A stretch of DNA of 64,000 bases from Rebecca billardiae RCC1528 (taxonomy: Eukaryota; Haptophyta): contig OZ251233.1 in NCBI GenBank assembly GCA_965240325.2, forward strand, positions 1,364,001-1,428,000. Reading direction: 5' to 3'. Of the stretch, positions 28,695 through 39,736 are shown piece by piece. How positions within the stretch are numbered: position 1 is the first letter of the stretch; each line of letters starts with the position of its first letter. The notes beneath the pieces were generated by a model. It saw nothing but the letters and a program-made list of their open reading frames with translations, was not told the origin of the DNA and ran no database searches. The translations under genes were made by a program, and so were the position numbers.

Positions 28695-30632
28695 TCAGTT
28701 CACTTTGACCGCACTGAGCACGCGGGGAGAGTCGCACCCACGCCGGCGTCCGCGGCACATGCCGCTGCGGCGGGCGGCGAGGCGCAGGAGAGCGCACGCC
28801 GCTGCCAGCGCGAGCGCGACGGACACCATCGGCGCCGCCGCCACCCACTCGCCCGCCACGCAGCGGACGCCATGGCTGGCGCGCGCGTGCAGCGCGGCCG
28901 CGGGCGAAGCCACGAGCGGCGGCGGCGAGTAGCCGACAAGCTGCTCCGGCGGCCCTGCCAGTGGCTCGTCAATCGCGAGCGCGGGTGCGTAGAAGCGCAC
29001 GTGCGCGAGGTGCGTGAGTGCATCCGTTGCGTCCGCGCCCGGGCCGCGCACGTGCGGCCGCGCGCGCGCCGCGACCTCCGGCTCGGCCGTGCCGAGCCAG
29101 GCGGCGACGATGCGCTCGGAAGGCGGCCACCACGGGCCGCCGGCCACGTCCAGCCCGTCGATGCGCAGCACGAGCCTGCCCGCGCGCGCGTGCAGCGCGT
29201 ACTCGTGCCACGCGCCATCCGCCACGTTGAGGCTGGCGCGCCACCCGCCCGCCGCCACGCACGAGCGCCCCACAGGCGGGCGTGGCGCACGCAGCCGCAC
29301 GCTCGGCGCAAGGTGGCCACGCCGCGCGCGCTCGAGGCCGGCGACGAGCTGCCCGCCGCCCTCGAAGACGAGGCTCCACCACATCAGCCCGTCGAGCGAG
29401 CGCGCGCCGTGCCCGTCGCCTCGCGCGGCCGCCCACCAGGTGAGCGAGAAGTCGCGCGCCCGATCGCTCTGAAGCCCGACAAGCACCTCGACGGCGTCGG
29501 CGCGCGCGTAGCTCAGGGCGCGCACGCCGAGCGGACCCTCGGCGTACGGGTGCGGCGGAGGGACGCCGTCGCGCGCGCCACAGCCGTGCGCGAACAGAAA
29601 GCCGCTCGAGCAGCCGCCCCGCGTGTCGCGCACTGCGCACGCGCCGAGGCCACCGGGTGCGTCACCGGCCGCATCCGCGCCGCTGTCGGCGTCAGCGTTG
29701 CCGCCACGGTCCAGCGGCCAGTGTGCAGTGGGCGCACGGGGGCGCGGGTCGCCCGCGCCGCCACGGGCGCCGTCGTCGATCGGCGCGACCGAGCCGTCGC
29801 ATGCGCACGTAGGCGGCGGGCGGACGCGGCCCCCGCCGCCGCCGAGCGCGTCGAGCGCGCCCGGCAGCGCGCGCAGTCGGCAGTTGAGGCCAGACGGCAG
29901 CGCCGCGACGAGCGCGGGCGACCACGCTGAGAGCACGTACGGCCCGGCGATCTGCGACCACAGGTGCGCCGCAAAGTTGGGCGTGAAGTCGTACTCGGCG
30001 TACAGCAGCAGCCGCTTAAGCGCCGCGTCGTCCCACAGCGGCCAGAAGAAGGCGTTGGCCGGCAGCGCGCGCACCTCGGCGCCGTGCGCGCGCGCGAGGC
30101 GCATGGGCAGGCGGACGGAGTGCTCGGCCCACTGCGCCTCGTCGAATGAGTCGTACGCGTCGAGCCAGCGCTGCAGGAACGGCGCGCCGGCCGGCGAGAC
30201 GATCACGGCGTTGCACAGCCCGTGCTCGCCCTGCTTGCCCTCCATCCCGAGCGCGGGCAGCGCGCTGCCGAGCAGCTCATCGAACGAGCGCAGCGCGATG
30301 ACGTCCATGTCGAGGTAGATCCCGCCCTCGCGCAGGAGGACGCGTAGCCGGACCACGTCCGCGCGATGCGCCGCGTGCGAGAGCGGGTGCCCGCTGATCT
30401 CCGTCGGGAGCTCGATCTGCCGGAGCGTCAGCAGCGGCGCGCTGCGCTCCCACCACTCGCCCGTGGGGACGTGGTGGTGGTGGAAGTGGATGGCATCGGG
30501 ACGGATGTGCGTGGCCGCGGCAAGCACGGCAAGGTAGTGCTCGTACGCGAACTCGCGGTCGCCGGGGTCCGTCGCCAGCCCGTAGACGAAATGGACCAGG
30601 CGAGGGATGCCTGCAGGCGCCGCTGGCGCCAT
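28695..30632 (-). CDS. GT32-like glycosyltransferase fused to a lectin-like domain with a C-terminal membrane anchor
   Basis: One frame of 645 residues starts at ATG 30632. The N-terminal 200 residues match DXD-containing sugar transferases of the GT32 / Gly_transf_sug type: IPRLVHFVYG, HRADVVRLRVLLREGGIYLD with the metal-binding DMD at 108-110, then GLCNAVIVSPAGAPFLQRWL. There is no N-terminal signal. After a Gly/Asp/Arg-rich linker, residues about 370-560 resemble a concanavalin/laminin-G-type sandwich (WWSLVFEGGGQLVAGLE, WHEYALHARAGRLVLRIDGL). A hydrophobic segment near 605-625 (VSVALALAAACALL) is followed by a basic tail, suggesting a tail anchor. The family transfers a sugar from a nucleotide donor in the Golgi or ER; donor and acceptor cannot be told here. 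Divergent from the PC-esterase-like gene 176 bp away. Confidence 0.75.
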   Translation of the reverse strand: MAPAAPAGIPRLVHFVYGLATDPGDREFAYEHYLAVLAAATHIRPDAIHFHHHHVPTGEWWERSAPLLTLRQIELPTEISGHPLSHAAHRADVVRLRVLLREGGIYLDMDVIALRSFDELLGSALPALGMEGKQGEHGLCNAVIVSPAGAPFLQRWLDAYDSFDEAQWAEHSVRLPMRLARAHGAEVRALPANAFFWPLWDDAALKRLLLYAEYDFTPNFAAHLWSQIAGPYVLSAWSPALVAALPSGLNCRLRALPGALDALGGGGGRVRPPPTCACDGSVAPIDDGARGGAGDPRPRAPTAHWPLDRGGNADADSGADAAGDAPGGLGACAVRDTRGGCSSGFLFAHGCGARDGVPPPHPYAEGPLGVRALSYARADAVEVLVGLQSDRARDFSLTWWAAARGDGHGARSLDGLMWWSLVFEGGGQLVAGLERARRGHLAPSVRLRAPRPPVGRSCVAAGGWRASLNVADGAWHEYALHARAGRLVLRIDGLDVAGGPWWPPSERIVAAWLGTAEPEVAARARPHVRGPGADATDALTHLAHVRFYAPALAIDEPLAGPPEQLVGYSPPPLVASPAAALHARASHGVRCVAGEWVAAAPMVSVALALAAACALLRLAARRSGMCRGRRRGCDSPRVLSAVKVN

Positions 30633-30808
30633 CGTGCGTGAGCGTGGTGATCAGGGCGCTTGATGCCTTGAATCCTTGATCAAGCACCGGACTCGCCTTT
30701 ATTAACGCCCGGGCGCTCGGCGCACCGTTTGCCCGGAAGGGCGGGCAAGCTCGGTGCTGTGCGCACTGCGGCCTGCGCACTGCGCAGCCTCGACTTTTCG
30801 TGTCGCTG
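30633..30808. promoter_or_regulatory. Compact divergent promoter between glycosyltransferase and PC-esterase-like genes
   Basis: 176 bp lie between the start codons. It contains gcgcactgcg twice (30761-30770, 30775-30784) on the esterase side. No TATA box is visible. The arrangement would allow joint expression of the two glycan-related genes. Confidence 0.45.
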
Positions 30809-31912
30809 ATGCAGTCATTGCTGCCGGCGGTCCTTGCCATCCTCGAGCCGCACACCTCCGTCGTGGGCAACGGCACCGTGGTGTCCTCGTCTGGCTCCCT
30901 GGCACCAGCCCTTGCTCGTCCGCTGCTCATGCGCGTCATCGCGTGCCACGAGCGCGGCACGTGGACTGGTCGCGGTGCGCGCGTCTGGGCGCCGACACCT
31001 CCGGCCCCTCAGGCGGATTGCAGCGCGATTCTGCGCCGTGCGCGCAGGCTTCTTTTCCGTACGTCCGCCCATGTTGTGCTCGTTGGCGACTCTCTCTCCT
31101 TCGAGCTCTTCGCACTCACGCGCTGGCTCGTGCAACGCACGCCACAGCTGCAGCGCAGGCTAACGGTGCACCTGGTAGGCATGCCCGTCATCCCGCGCTC
31201 GGTCAAGGGGATCCGCCGTGTGCTCCACGCGGCAGTGTGCGGCGGCGCGCGCGTTCATCCAAACGCGAGTCGCGCCCGGCCACGCGTCGTGGTGATCAAC
31301 GCGGGCCTGTGGTACAACGACGTGGCCGACATCGGGGCAGGCGCCAATGTGCTCACAACCGGCTGCGGCTCGGCGCAGCCCAACCACGAGTTCCCAGGGC
31401 GAACGACGCCCACGCCGAACGCACGATGGGCGCAATGCAACGTGTGCACCGCGTACGCTGCCGCACGGCGGTGCACCAACCAGAGCACGCGCGCAGACTA
31501 CCAGGCTGACGTGGCAGCCCTCGCGCGCGTGCTCTCTGGGCCACTGTGCCGACAGGAGCGGCCCGCTGTGCTGTGGCGCGAGTCGACACCGCAGCACTAC
31601 CCACCTCGCGGGCCTTTCTCGGACAGCTTCTTGCGGCTCCGAGCACGCCGCGGGGCTGCGCCGCCTTGCCTGCGGCGGCGCCCTGACGATGGCCGCGACT
31701 GGCGAAACCTCGTCGCAGGAAGCGCCATGCGTCGTGCTGGTCTTCCTGTCATCCCGCTCGAGGCCGCATTGGCCGTGCGCGGGGCGGACCACCCAGGGAA
31801 TGGCGATTGCACCCACTGGCGCGCGGGTTCCGCCTCGCTTGCGCATATCAGCCGAGTGGTGCTCGACGCCGTCGGCGCAGCAGCTGCTGATACGGCTGAC
31901 TCGGAACGGTGA
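30809..31912 (+). CDS. PC-esterase / TBL-type SGNH-fold protein
   Basis: The frame runs from ATG 30809 (the first ATG; an in-frame GTG precedes it at 30800) to TGA 31912, 367 residues. HVVLVGDSLSFELF (GDS at 93-95) is the block I nucleophile motif, and DCTHW (Asp 333, His 336) is the catalytic DxxH of PC-esterases, with WRESTPQHY between. This is the pattern of plant TBL polysaccharide O-acetyltransferases and animal CASD1-like esterases, which add or remove acyl groups on glycans in the secretory pathway. The N-terminal hydrophobic segment (MQSLLPAVLAIL) is short, so targeting is uncertain. The terminal codons read CG-gtgagt, a perfect splice donor, so the annotated stop may lie in an intron and a further exon may exist. 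Confidence 0.7.
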   Translation: MQSLLPAVLAILEPHTSVVGNGTVVSSSGSLAPALARPLLMRVIACHERGTWTGRGARVWAPTPPAPQADCSAILRRARRLLFRTSAHVVLVGDSLSFELFALTRWLVQRTPQLQRRLTVHLVGMPVIPRSVKGIRRVLHAAVCGGARVHPNASRARPRVVVINAGLWYNDVADIGAGANVLTTGCGSAQPNHEFPGRTTPTPNARWAQCNVCTAYAAARRCTNQSTRADYQADVAALARVLSGPLCRQERPAVLWRESTPQHYPPRGPFSDSFLRLRARRGAAPPCLRRRPDDGRDWRNLVAGSAMRRAGLPVIPLEAALAVRGADHPGNGDCTHWRAGSASLAHISRVVLDAVGAAAADTADSER

Positions 31913-32177
31913 GTGGTCGGGACTGTGACATTCGCCCCTGAGCTGTGTGCGTCTCTTATTATTCTTAGTCAACTGTACATATCATGATCGGCAAGCAAGC
32001 GCCGCCATCGTGCGCGATCGAGACGGAGTGCTGCGCACGAGCGCCACTGCCTGGCCCTTCCGCTGCGACTCTTCGCGCTACGATACGAGCAGCTGGCGCG
32101 GCGGCGGCGGCGTCGGGGCCAGTGGTGGCCGAGGCGTCGTTGGTTGGGCAGGGTGCTCGTGCCGGGGGCGTCTCACC

Positions 32178-33022
32178 ATGTTTTGGATCATCGAGCAGCT
32201 GCTGCAATGGCTCCGCAGGTGCGCCCTGCGCCGGGCCAGCCTCGCGTGCGCGAACTCCCCGCGAGCGCGTCGCGCTCGGTCCCGACTGCTCCACACCTGC
32301 ACCGCCCTTGTGCGCTGCGCGCAGCCTCTTCTTCAAACAAGAGATGGAGCTGACGCTGGTCGGCTTGCAGAACTCGGGAAAGACTACACTCGTCAACGTC
32401 ATCGCGGTGCGTCCCCGTGCCAGAGCGCCGTGCGCAGGCTACTCTGCACCGTCACGCACGCGGACCTCACGCCTGCCCCTCCGTGGTCCGCGCGTGCGCA
32501 GACTGGCGCCTTCTCTGAGGACATGATCCCGACGGTTGGATTCAACATGCGCAAAGTCACCAAGGGCAAGGTGAGCCCACGTGCTTGCCTGGTTGGGCCC
32601 GCATTCGCACCTGCCGCTCATGCGTGCGCGCCCTTGTGCCCGGCCGGCGCGCGCAGGTGACAATAAAGCTGTGGGACCTTGGCGGCCAGCCGCGGTTCCG
32701 GAGCATGTGGGAGCGGTACTGCCGCGGGGTGCACGCCATTGTGTACGTCGTCGACGCTGCCGACGCGGACAACATCCCCGTCGCTCGCAACGAGCTGCAT
32801 GATCTGATCTCGAAGCCAGCGCTGATCGGCATCCCGCTGCTCGTGCTCGGCAACAAGAACGACCTGCCGAGCGCTCTCACCGCCGACGAGCTCATCGACA
32901 AGCTCCACCTCAAGGAGATCTCGGGCCGAGAAGTGTGCTGCTACTCGATCTCCGCAAAGAATCACATCAATATCGACATGACGATCGAGTGGCTCATCAA
33001 GTACTCGCGGACGGCGCGGTGA
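32178..33022 (+). CDS. ARL8: ARL8 small GTPase
   Basis: Four exons: 32178-32218, 32325-32406, 32502-32570 and 32657-33022, giving 185 residues; the introns are 106, 95 and 86 nt, all gt...gcgcag-type. The spliced N terminus [20 protein letters not shown] is the amphipathic helix used by ARL8 for membrane binding, followed by [20 protein letters not shown] (P-loop 27-34). The switch regions [17 protein letters not shown] and [20 protein letters not shown] are nearly as in animals and plants, and NKND plus CCYSISAKN give the guanine specificity motifs. ARL8 recruits motor adaptors to late endosomes and lysosomes and controls their positioning. Length and order fit the family exactly. Confidence 0.95.
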
Positions 33023-33254
33023 AGGGGAAATCACGGCACCTTCACCTTGTGCTTGTCGGTGACGACAGCGGCGAGACCGCCCCAGCTAGGAGTGGACTGT
33101 GGAGGCCGATCGACACGTCAGTCGTCAGAGCAGACAGAGAGTCAGAGAGTCAGGGAGTCACTACAGTCAGACGGATGGTCACGCGAGCTCGCGCGATGGC
33201 TGCACAACCGGATGAGTGGCAGTGAGTGGCACCCCGCAATCGGATGCCAATCGG

Positions 33255-33258
<4 letters not shown>

Positions 33259-33326
<68 letters not shown>
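33259..33326. repeat. TA dinucleotide tract, about 68 bp
   Basis: Follows the ARL8 3' end. The poly-IY frames over it are artefacts of the repeat. Confidence 0.9.
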
Positions 33327-33328
<2 letters not shown>

Positions 33329-33535
33329 CGACGTGGCAGCATCCGACAAGCGTCAGGCTCAGAGTGCAACAGACACATAGAATGCGTCCGCGCCTTCCGT
33401 CCAGGTCAGACAGTGCGCCACCCGCAGCCCTGCCCCCCTACGGGAGCGGGGCCGGGATGGAGCACCGCCTCGGCCTGGGGCACGCGGCGGCGACGGCAGA
33501 TGCCGCCGCGGCCGAGCGCCTTCCGGAGCACTTGG

Positions 33536-33800
33536 ATGAGGGTGAGGTCGTAGTCGATGTCGCCGCCCGCCGACCTAGCGGCGAGCAGCTCCGGCAAGCG
33601 GCAGCCGCGGCTGTCGCCCCCGTGCGCCCGTGTGGGCGCCTGGATGAGGATGAGGTCGTAGTACGCGTCGCCGCGCGCCGGCCAAGCGGCGCGCAGCTGC
33701 AGAAGAGGGGCTCGGAGAGTGAGCGCGCCGCCTAGCGCGCTCTGGGCGATGAAGCAGATGAGGTGGTAGTCGATGTCGCAGCCCGGCCCGCCGGCGGGCT
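33536..33800. repeat. Degenerate tandem repeat, three copies of about 105-110 bp
   Basis: Blocks beginning near 33536, 33641 and 33749 share gatgaggtcgtagt-cg-gtcgc followed by a cgcc-ccgagcggcg-gcagct segment. On the minus strand all three fall in the same frame and read as a repeated D(I/A)(D/Y)Y-L--IQ motif; on the plus strand two read [15 protein letters not shown]. The array abuts the long TA tract. Coding status is undecided. Confidence 0.55.
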
Positions 33801-33802
33801 GC

Positions 33803-35380
<1,578 letters not shown>

Positions 35381-35707
35381 TCAGCCGGCGCCGCAGAGCG
35401 GCAAGCGGCACATGAGATAGGATGTCGAGCTCGCGCAGCCAACACACTGGCGGTCCTCAGCAACGAGGCCGATGGCAGTGACGTCGAGCGCGCTGGCCTC
35501 GACCTGGATATCGGTCCGCTTGGTCGCGTCCACGGCTCGGTAGTGCGCTGCGACGCGCGTGAGCAGCCTCCCGAAGATCGCCGCGTGCTGCTGCTCGCGG
35601 ATGTGGGGGACGGGTCACTGGGGTTGGACGGACCACAGGATCTTGCTGTACCGCGCGACGAGGGTGGGCACAGCCTCCGCCGGCGGGTGATGCAGCTTCG
35701 CGCTGTG
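35381..35707 (-). pseudogene. Possible transposase C-terminal relic (piggyBac-like?)
   Basis: A minus-strand frame reads from 35707 (just after an in-frame TAG) through VPTLVARYSKILWSV, meets a TGA at 35617-35615, then continues AAIFGRLLTRVAAHYRA and VDATKRTDIQVEA to end at a TGA (35383-35381) just after CVGCASSTSYLMCRLPLCGA. The spacing C-x2-C-...-TSY-x-C-x4-LC resembles the cysteine-rich tail of piggyBac-type transposases, and the segment before it their final helices. No catalytic Asp region is found upstream. The internal stop could be in a tiny intron, but a dead fragment is simpler. Family assignment is tentative. Confidence 0.35.
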
Positions 35708-35984
35708 CTAGATGGCAACGATGGCAACGTGGTGATGTACTGATTAAACTGCGAGCGCGGCAGCCCGCAGCAACGCTTGGATTCGACGCACGCCAAGCGT
35801 GTCACGCCGATGCTGCGTGGGCGTGCCGCGCGCGGCGCGCGCTGCGCCCCCGCGCCTTGCTCGGGGCAGCGGGGCTCGCGCGCCGCGCCCGGAGTTGTAT
35901 ATTTATACCTGCTGACTTGGCCTCGCCCGCGCGCGCGCCACCGCCCGCGCTGTCGCGCCGTCCGGCCCAGCACGCGCGCAGGTG

Positions 35985-36323
35985 ATGGCGACGATCGGCC
36001 TGCCGCACAACGTCCAGTTCTACAAGTCGCAGGGCACACGGTACGATGGCTTCCGCGAGGCGTTGCTAACGGGCCGCGACGTGTTCGTGCAGTACGTGAT
36101 GCCGTGGGTCAGACATCCGCAGAGCTGGGTGTCGGTCGGCTGCAGCACCGTGCGCGACGTCGAGTGTGTGTGTGCTCGGGCACATCAAGGCCTGCGGTGC
36201 ACGCGCGCTGCAGCCGTGCCACCGGCCCCGCGCGCGCCCGCCATGCGGGCGGTGTGGGCGGTGTGTGCGCCTGCCCTGCGCCGCGCCGCTCGCCCCGCCG
36301 CCTTCTCTCCAACCGCCGCCTGA
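35985..36323 (+). pseudogene. Orphan methyltransferase-like exon (BTA1-like?), apparently truncated gene
   Basis: From ATG 35985 about 60 residues look genuinely coding: MATIGLPHNVQFYKSQGTRY, DGFREALLTGRDVFVQYVMP, WVSVGCSTVRDVE. The pattern Y-x-x-FR-x-x-LL-x-GR followed by a WV-(D/S)-(V/I)-G-x-x-T strand is like motif I of betaine-lipid synthase-type SAM methyltransferases, though the key Gly-rich loop is altered (GCST instead of GGGT). After 36164 the frame turns to Arg/Ala/Cys-rich sequence to a stop at 36323, probably an intron, but I find no second exon before the next gene. A TATA-like tatatttatacc lies 87 bp upstream. Either a gene fragment or the first exon of a gene I failed to follow. 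Confidence 0.35.
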
Positions 36324-37080
36324 CGTTGAGGCTGCTCCCGCCCTGATCCTCCCCTCCCTCCCCGAGCCTCCTTCCGCCGCCTGGGCCGGCCGATCGAGAA
36401 CTGGGCAGGTAGATTGAAAGGCGGCTTGTTCAAGCCGCTGGAGTTGTGTCCTACCAAAGGAGCCGCCTCTTTAACAATCGGGTTGTTTAGGGTTCAGGCT
36501 GGTGCCTTTTAAGTGCGGGTACGGACAGTCGTTTGAGATTCTCACGAAAATGACCGCCGTCCCCGTGGGGGAATCGTCGTGGTGTGCCCCCGGGCGGGAG
36601 CCGTGGCAGTGCCTCAGCCCAGCATACCGCCATATATATTAACTCCGTCACGTCAGCATCGGCAGGGGCGCGCCGGGCAAGGCCTAGTAGTCAGTCGTTG
36701 CCACGCCTAACTCCCTCAGTCTCTCACCGCTCACGGCACCGGCACCGGGACAGGCGTACGCGCGTCACATCCGCTGATCTGCGCCGCTAATGCCGCCGCC
36801 GGCTCGCGCGGCTGGGCTGCACGTGCGAGGACGCTCGTGTCCGACCGTCACACCTGATCTGCGCGCGCGCGCCGTCAGGAGACATGGCTCGACCGGGAGC
36901 CGGCTCCTGCCCACGGCCGTGATGCACGCATCGCCGCAGCGAACGCAGCAGCACCATCAGCGCGCGCAGCACGAAGCGCACGACCGCCGGGGGTCCGTGG
37001 GACGCCTCTCGCGCCATGCGGCCACCAGCTGTGCAGCAGTACCGGGGAGCGCGCGCAGCGACGCGCGTCGGCACGCTCGC
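36324..37080. other. Intergenic region downstream of LNR-kringle copy B
   Basis: No supported gene. It contains a palindromic stem, gcggcttg-tt-caagccgc (36421-36438), that can also pair with an agccgcct block near 36462. Confidence 0.5.
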
Positions 37081-38801
37081 TCAGACAGCGGCCTCGGGCA
37101 CGGCGTACTGCCGGCGCTGGTACACGTACCGCGCGATCGAGGCCGCGATCACGCAGAGCAGCAAGAGCATGATGATGAAGGCGGCGACCAGCACCTTGAA
37201 GCCGACCGAGTCCGCAAAGCGGATCAGGCCCGAGCCGCCGCCCATGCCCATGATGATCTCTGCGTTCGAGAAGAAGTCGGTGAACGCCGTGCACGTGGTG
37301 CAGTTGTACTTGAGCTGCGAGAAGGCCACCTTCATCTTGTAGTCCTGGTGGCGCCCGTGGTACTCGTCGTCGTTCGTGCAGTACGCGGCGGCCGCCTTGG
37401 CGGCGTTGCAGCACTCGCGCGAGCACACGTCGCCGTGGTTGTCGCCGTTGCCGCACGCCGCCTCAAAGCGCGCGAGCGGGCCCGAGGGCGGCGTGGTGGG
37501 CGTGAGGCACTTCACGCCGCCCGCCAGCTGCGCCGCGCGCGGGATCTCGTTCTGCTTGCAGTGCTGCCACGGCTGGCCCACGTTGCAGTGCTCCCACCGC
37601 GTCTCCGAGTCGGTCGTGTAGCACCACGGCGCGTCCTCGCCGTCCGGGTTGCGGCACTGGTTGTGCCCGCCCAGCCCGCCCTCGGGGTAGTTGAGGTGTG
37701 TGCGCGTGTGCTGCTGCGGGAACTGCGAGTCCCACGCCTGGCACTCCTTGCCCGACTTGGTCTTGTTCTTCGCGCCGCGGTAGTCCGAGCCGTCCGGCTC
37801 GCCGTAGCACTCGCTCGCCGAGTGGAAGCAGTCCTCGCCATCCCAGCTGCACGCGGCCACGTTGCACTCGCTGCGCGCGCAGCGGGCAGCGGGCGGCGGG
37901 CAGCGCGCGAGCGGGCCAGGACGAGCGCGGCGAGGTCAGCGCGGAGCGCAGGCGGTGCGCGCGCCGCCCCCTGTGCGCGCCGCACCTGTCGCACTCGCCA
38001 TCGTTGATGTACTCGGGCAGGCAGCCCGTGTTGCAGCCCGTGTTCTCGCTGCAGTCGCCGCCGTCCCAGTTGCACGCCTCGACGAAGCACGCCTCGTCGC
38101 AGTACTCGTCGCCCACCCAGCCCTCGTCGCATCCCGGGGCGCAGTTCTGCTTATCGCAGTCGCCGCCGTCGTCGTAGCACGCCGACGTCTTGCACTCCTG
38201 CTCGGCGCGCGGGCGCAGGGGCGGTTCGCGGCGCCGCGCAACGTGGCAGTTGGCGCGCGAGTCTCGCGCGGCCGCGCAGGGCGCGGCGCGAAGGGGCAGC
38301 AGGTCGGCAGCGGCAGCGGCGCGGGCGCACCTGCTGGCAAACGCCGTCAGCAATGAAGTCCTGCTTGCACCCGGGCGAGCACTCCTCCTCGATGCGCAGC
38401 GTGGACGTGGACGCGTCGTACACGCCGATCATGTACTCCGACTCGTCGTACCCGTACACGGACATGTGCAGGATGCACGGCTCGAACTGGCAGAACTCGA
38501 CGGCGTCGCGCTTGATCACCTGCTCCTCCGCGCCCACGTCGTCCATCACCCACGTCGCCGTCAGGTCGTCTGGCTCCGACGAGGTGAACGACAGGTACAC
38601 GTCCGGGTCGCCGTACGAGGGGATCAGCTTCACCTTGATCGCGTTGGACGACTGGGGGATCTGCACGGCGTAGTACTGGAAGCTGTCCTCGTTGACGAAC
38701 GCCGAGCGCAGCTGCCCCATCTCGAGCATCTGCTCATTCTGCGCGCGCGCAAGGCCCACGAGGCCGAGCGCGGCCGCGGCAAGAATGGCAAAGCGTCCCA
38801 T
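37081..38801 (-). CDS. LNR-kringle type I membrane protein, copy B
   Basis: A close paralog of copy A (25656-27492) on the same strand. Exons 38801-38331, 38197-37986 and 37870-37081 join to 490 residues. Exons 1 and 2 have exactly the same lengths as in copy A (471 and 212 nt) and both introns sit at the same codon phases, but the introns differ in length (133 and 115 nt) and sequence. Domain order is the same: signal peptide ([20 protein letters not shown]), PPC-like beta domain, LNR units, six-cysteine kringle ([34 protein letters not shown]), second Cys-rich domain, membrane helix and the tail [13 protein letters not shown]. Divergence is concentrated in the signal peptide, the kringle C-terminal loop ([11 protein letters not shown] versus [11 protein letters not shown]) and the pre-membrane stalk. 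Confidence 0.85.
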
Positions 38802-38922
38802 GGCTTACGCGGCGGCGAGGTGCCTTCGCGCAAGGGGGGGCGAGTGCGCCGCGCATAAAGCCGCCGCGCTTGGAGACAAGGCGGGCGTTGGAGCCCCGGA
38901 CTCGAGCGCCCGGGCACTATCA

Positions 38923-38962
38923 TACCCCTACCGTATGCGTTTTACCCCTACCGTATGCGTTT
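38923..38962. repeat. 20-bp perfect tandem repeat, two copies
   Basis: taccctaccgtatgcgttt-type unit (exactly taccccta, ccgtatgcgt, tt) repeated head to tail, about 120 bp upstream of the LNR-kringle copy B start codon on its promoter side. Confidence 0.85.
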
Positions 38963-39009
38963 TACATCGCATATTTACTCACATATCGCTTTGATGCGCT
39001 ACGGCGATG

Positions 39010-39607
39010 TACAGGTGGATACGGGTGATCTGGACAGTGGCCGACCCAACTCACGCGGAGGCCTCCCTGGGAGCATTGGGGTCGAAGGGGCGCCAGGGAC
39101 GGACTTCAGGGGGTCCCTGGAGTTCCGCCGCAGCGCGCTTTCTGCGCTGCGGGCCCGTCTCCGCGCGTGGCGGCCGCAATGGCACTGTCCAATTAGCCCC
39201 TGGCACTGGCTGAGGCATGGGAATCGAGCTCAGAGACGCGCGCGCGGAGGAAAAGCGTGTGCAGCGGCTCGGACGGTTGCTCTGGGACCTACCCACGCCA
39301 GCGCAACCGCGCCTTGCCTCGGAGTCCGCCCTTCCTGAGTCCGCGCACGCGCCTTGCGGCTTGAAACGCTGGCGTTCGCCCTTGTGCGCGGGACTCACGA
39401 AACAAGGCGAAGGCGGCGAGAAGCGCGACCTGGCGCGTGCGCAGACGACGTCTCACGACCAGGTGAGTTCAGCGAACATCGTGCGCCGTCGTGGCGACCC
39501 GCCAGTGGGCGCTCGTGCTCGTTCGCCCACGAGCCCTCGCCACGAGGCCCGCCGCCCGCTGAGTGTCCAGATAGCCCCTGTGTCCAGTTAGCCCGTATCC
39601 ACCTGTA
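39010..39607. repeat. Inverted-repeat-bounded segment, about 600 bp
   Basis: tacaggtggatacggg (39010-39025) is the exact reverse complement of 39592-39607; over 28 bp the arms match at 24 positions. A related tgtccan(t/a)tagccc motif also occurs at about 39185, 39564 and 39581. This is consistent with a small non-autonomous element. Confidence 0.5.
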
Positions 39608-39736
39608 TTGCGAACTATGCGAGCGGGCAACGACGGTTACATACGCGACCAGGCGCTGACTGTGCAGCAAGGACGTCCTCGCGCCATGGTGCGACGCTGC
39701 TGCTGTCGGTGTGACTGCTGAGGCCGGCGCGGCCTG

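Larger units (their letters stand above)
38802..39736. other. Intergenic region with a possible inverted-repeat element
   Basis: Between divergent genes. It holds a 20-bp tandem repeat (38923-38962) and a pair of 28-bp inverted repeats (39010-39037, 39580-39607). Short frames inside are not convincing. Confidence 0.5.
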
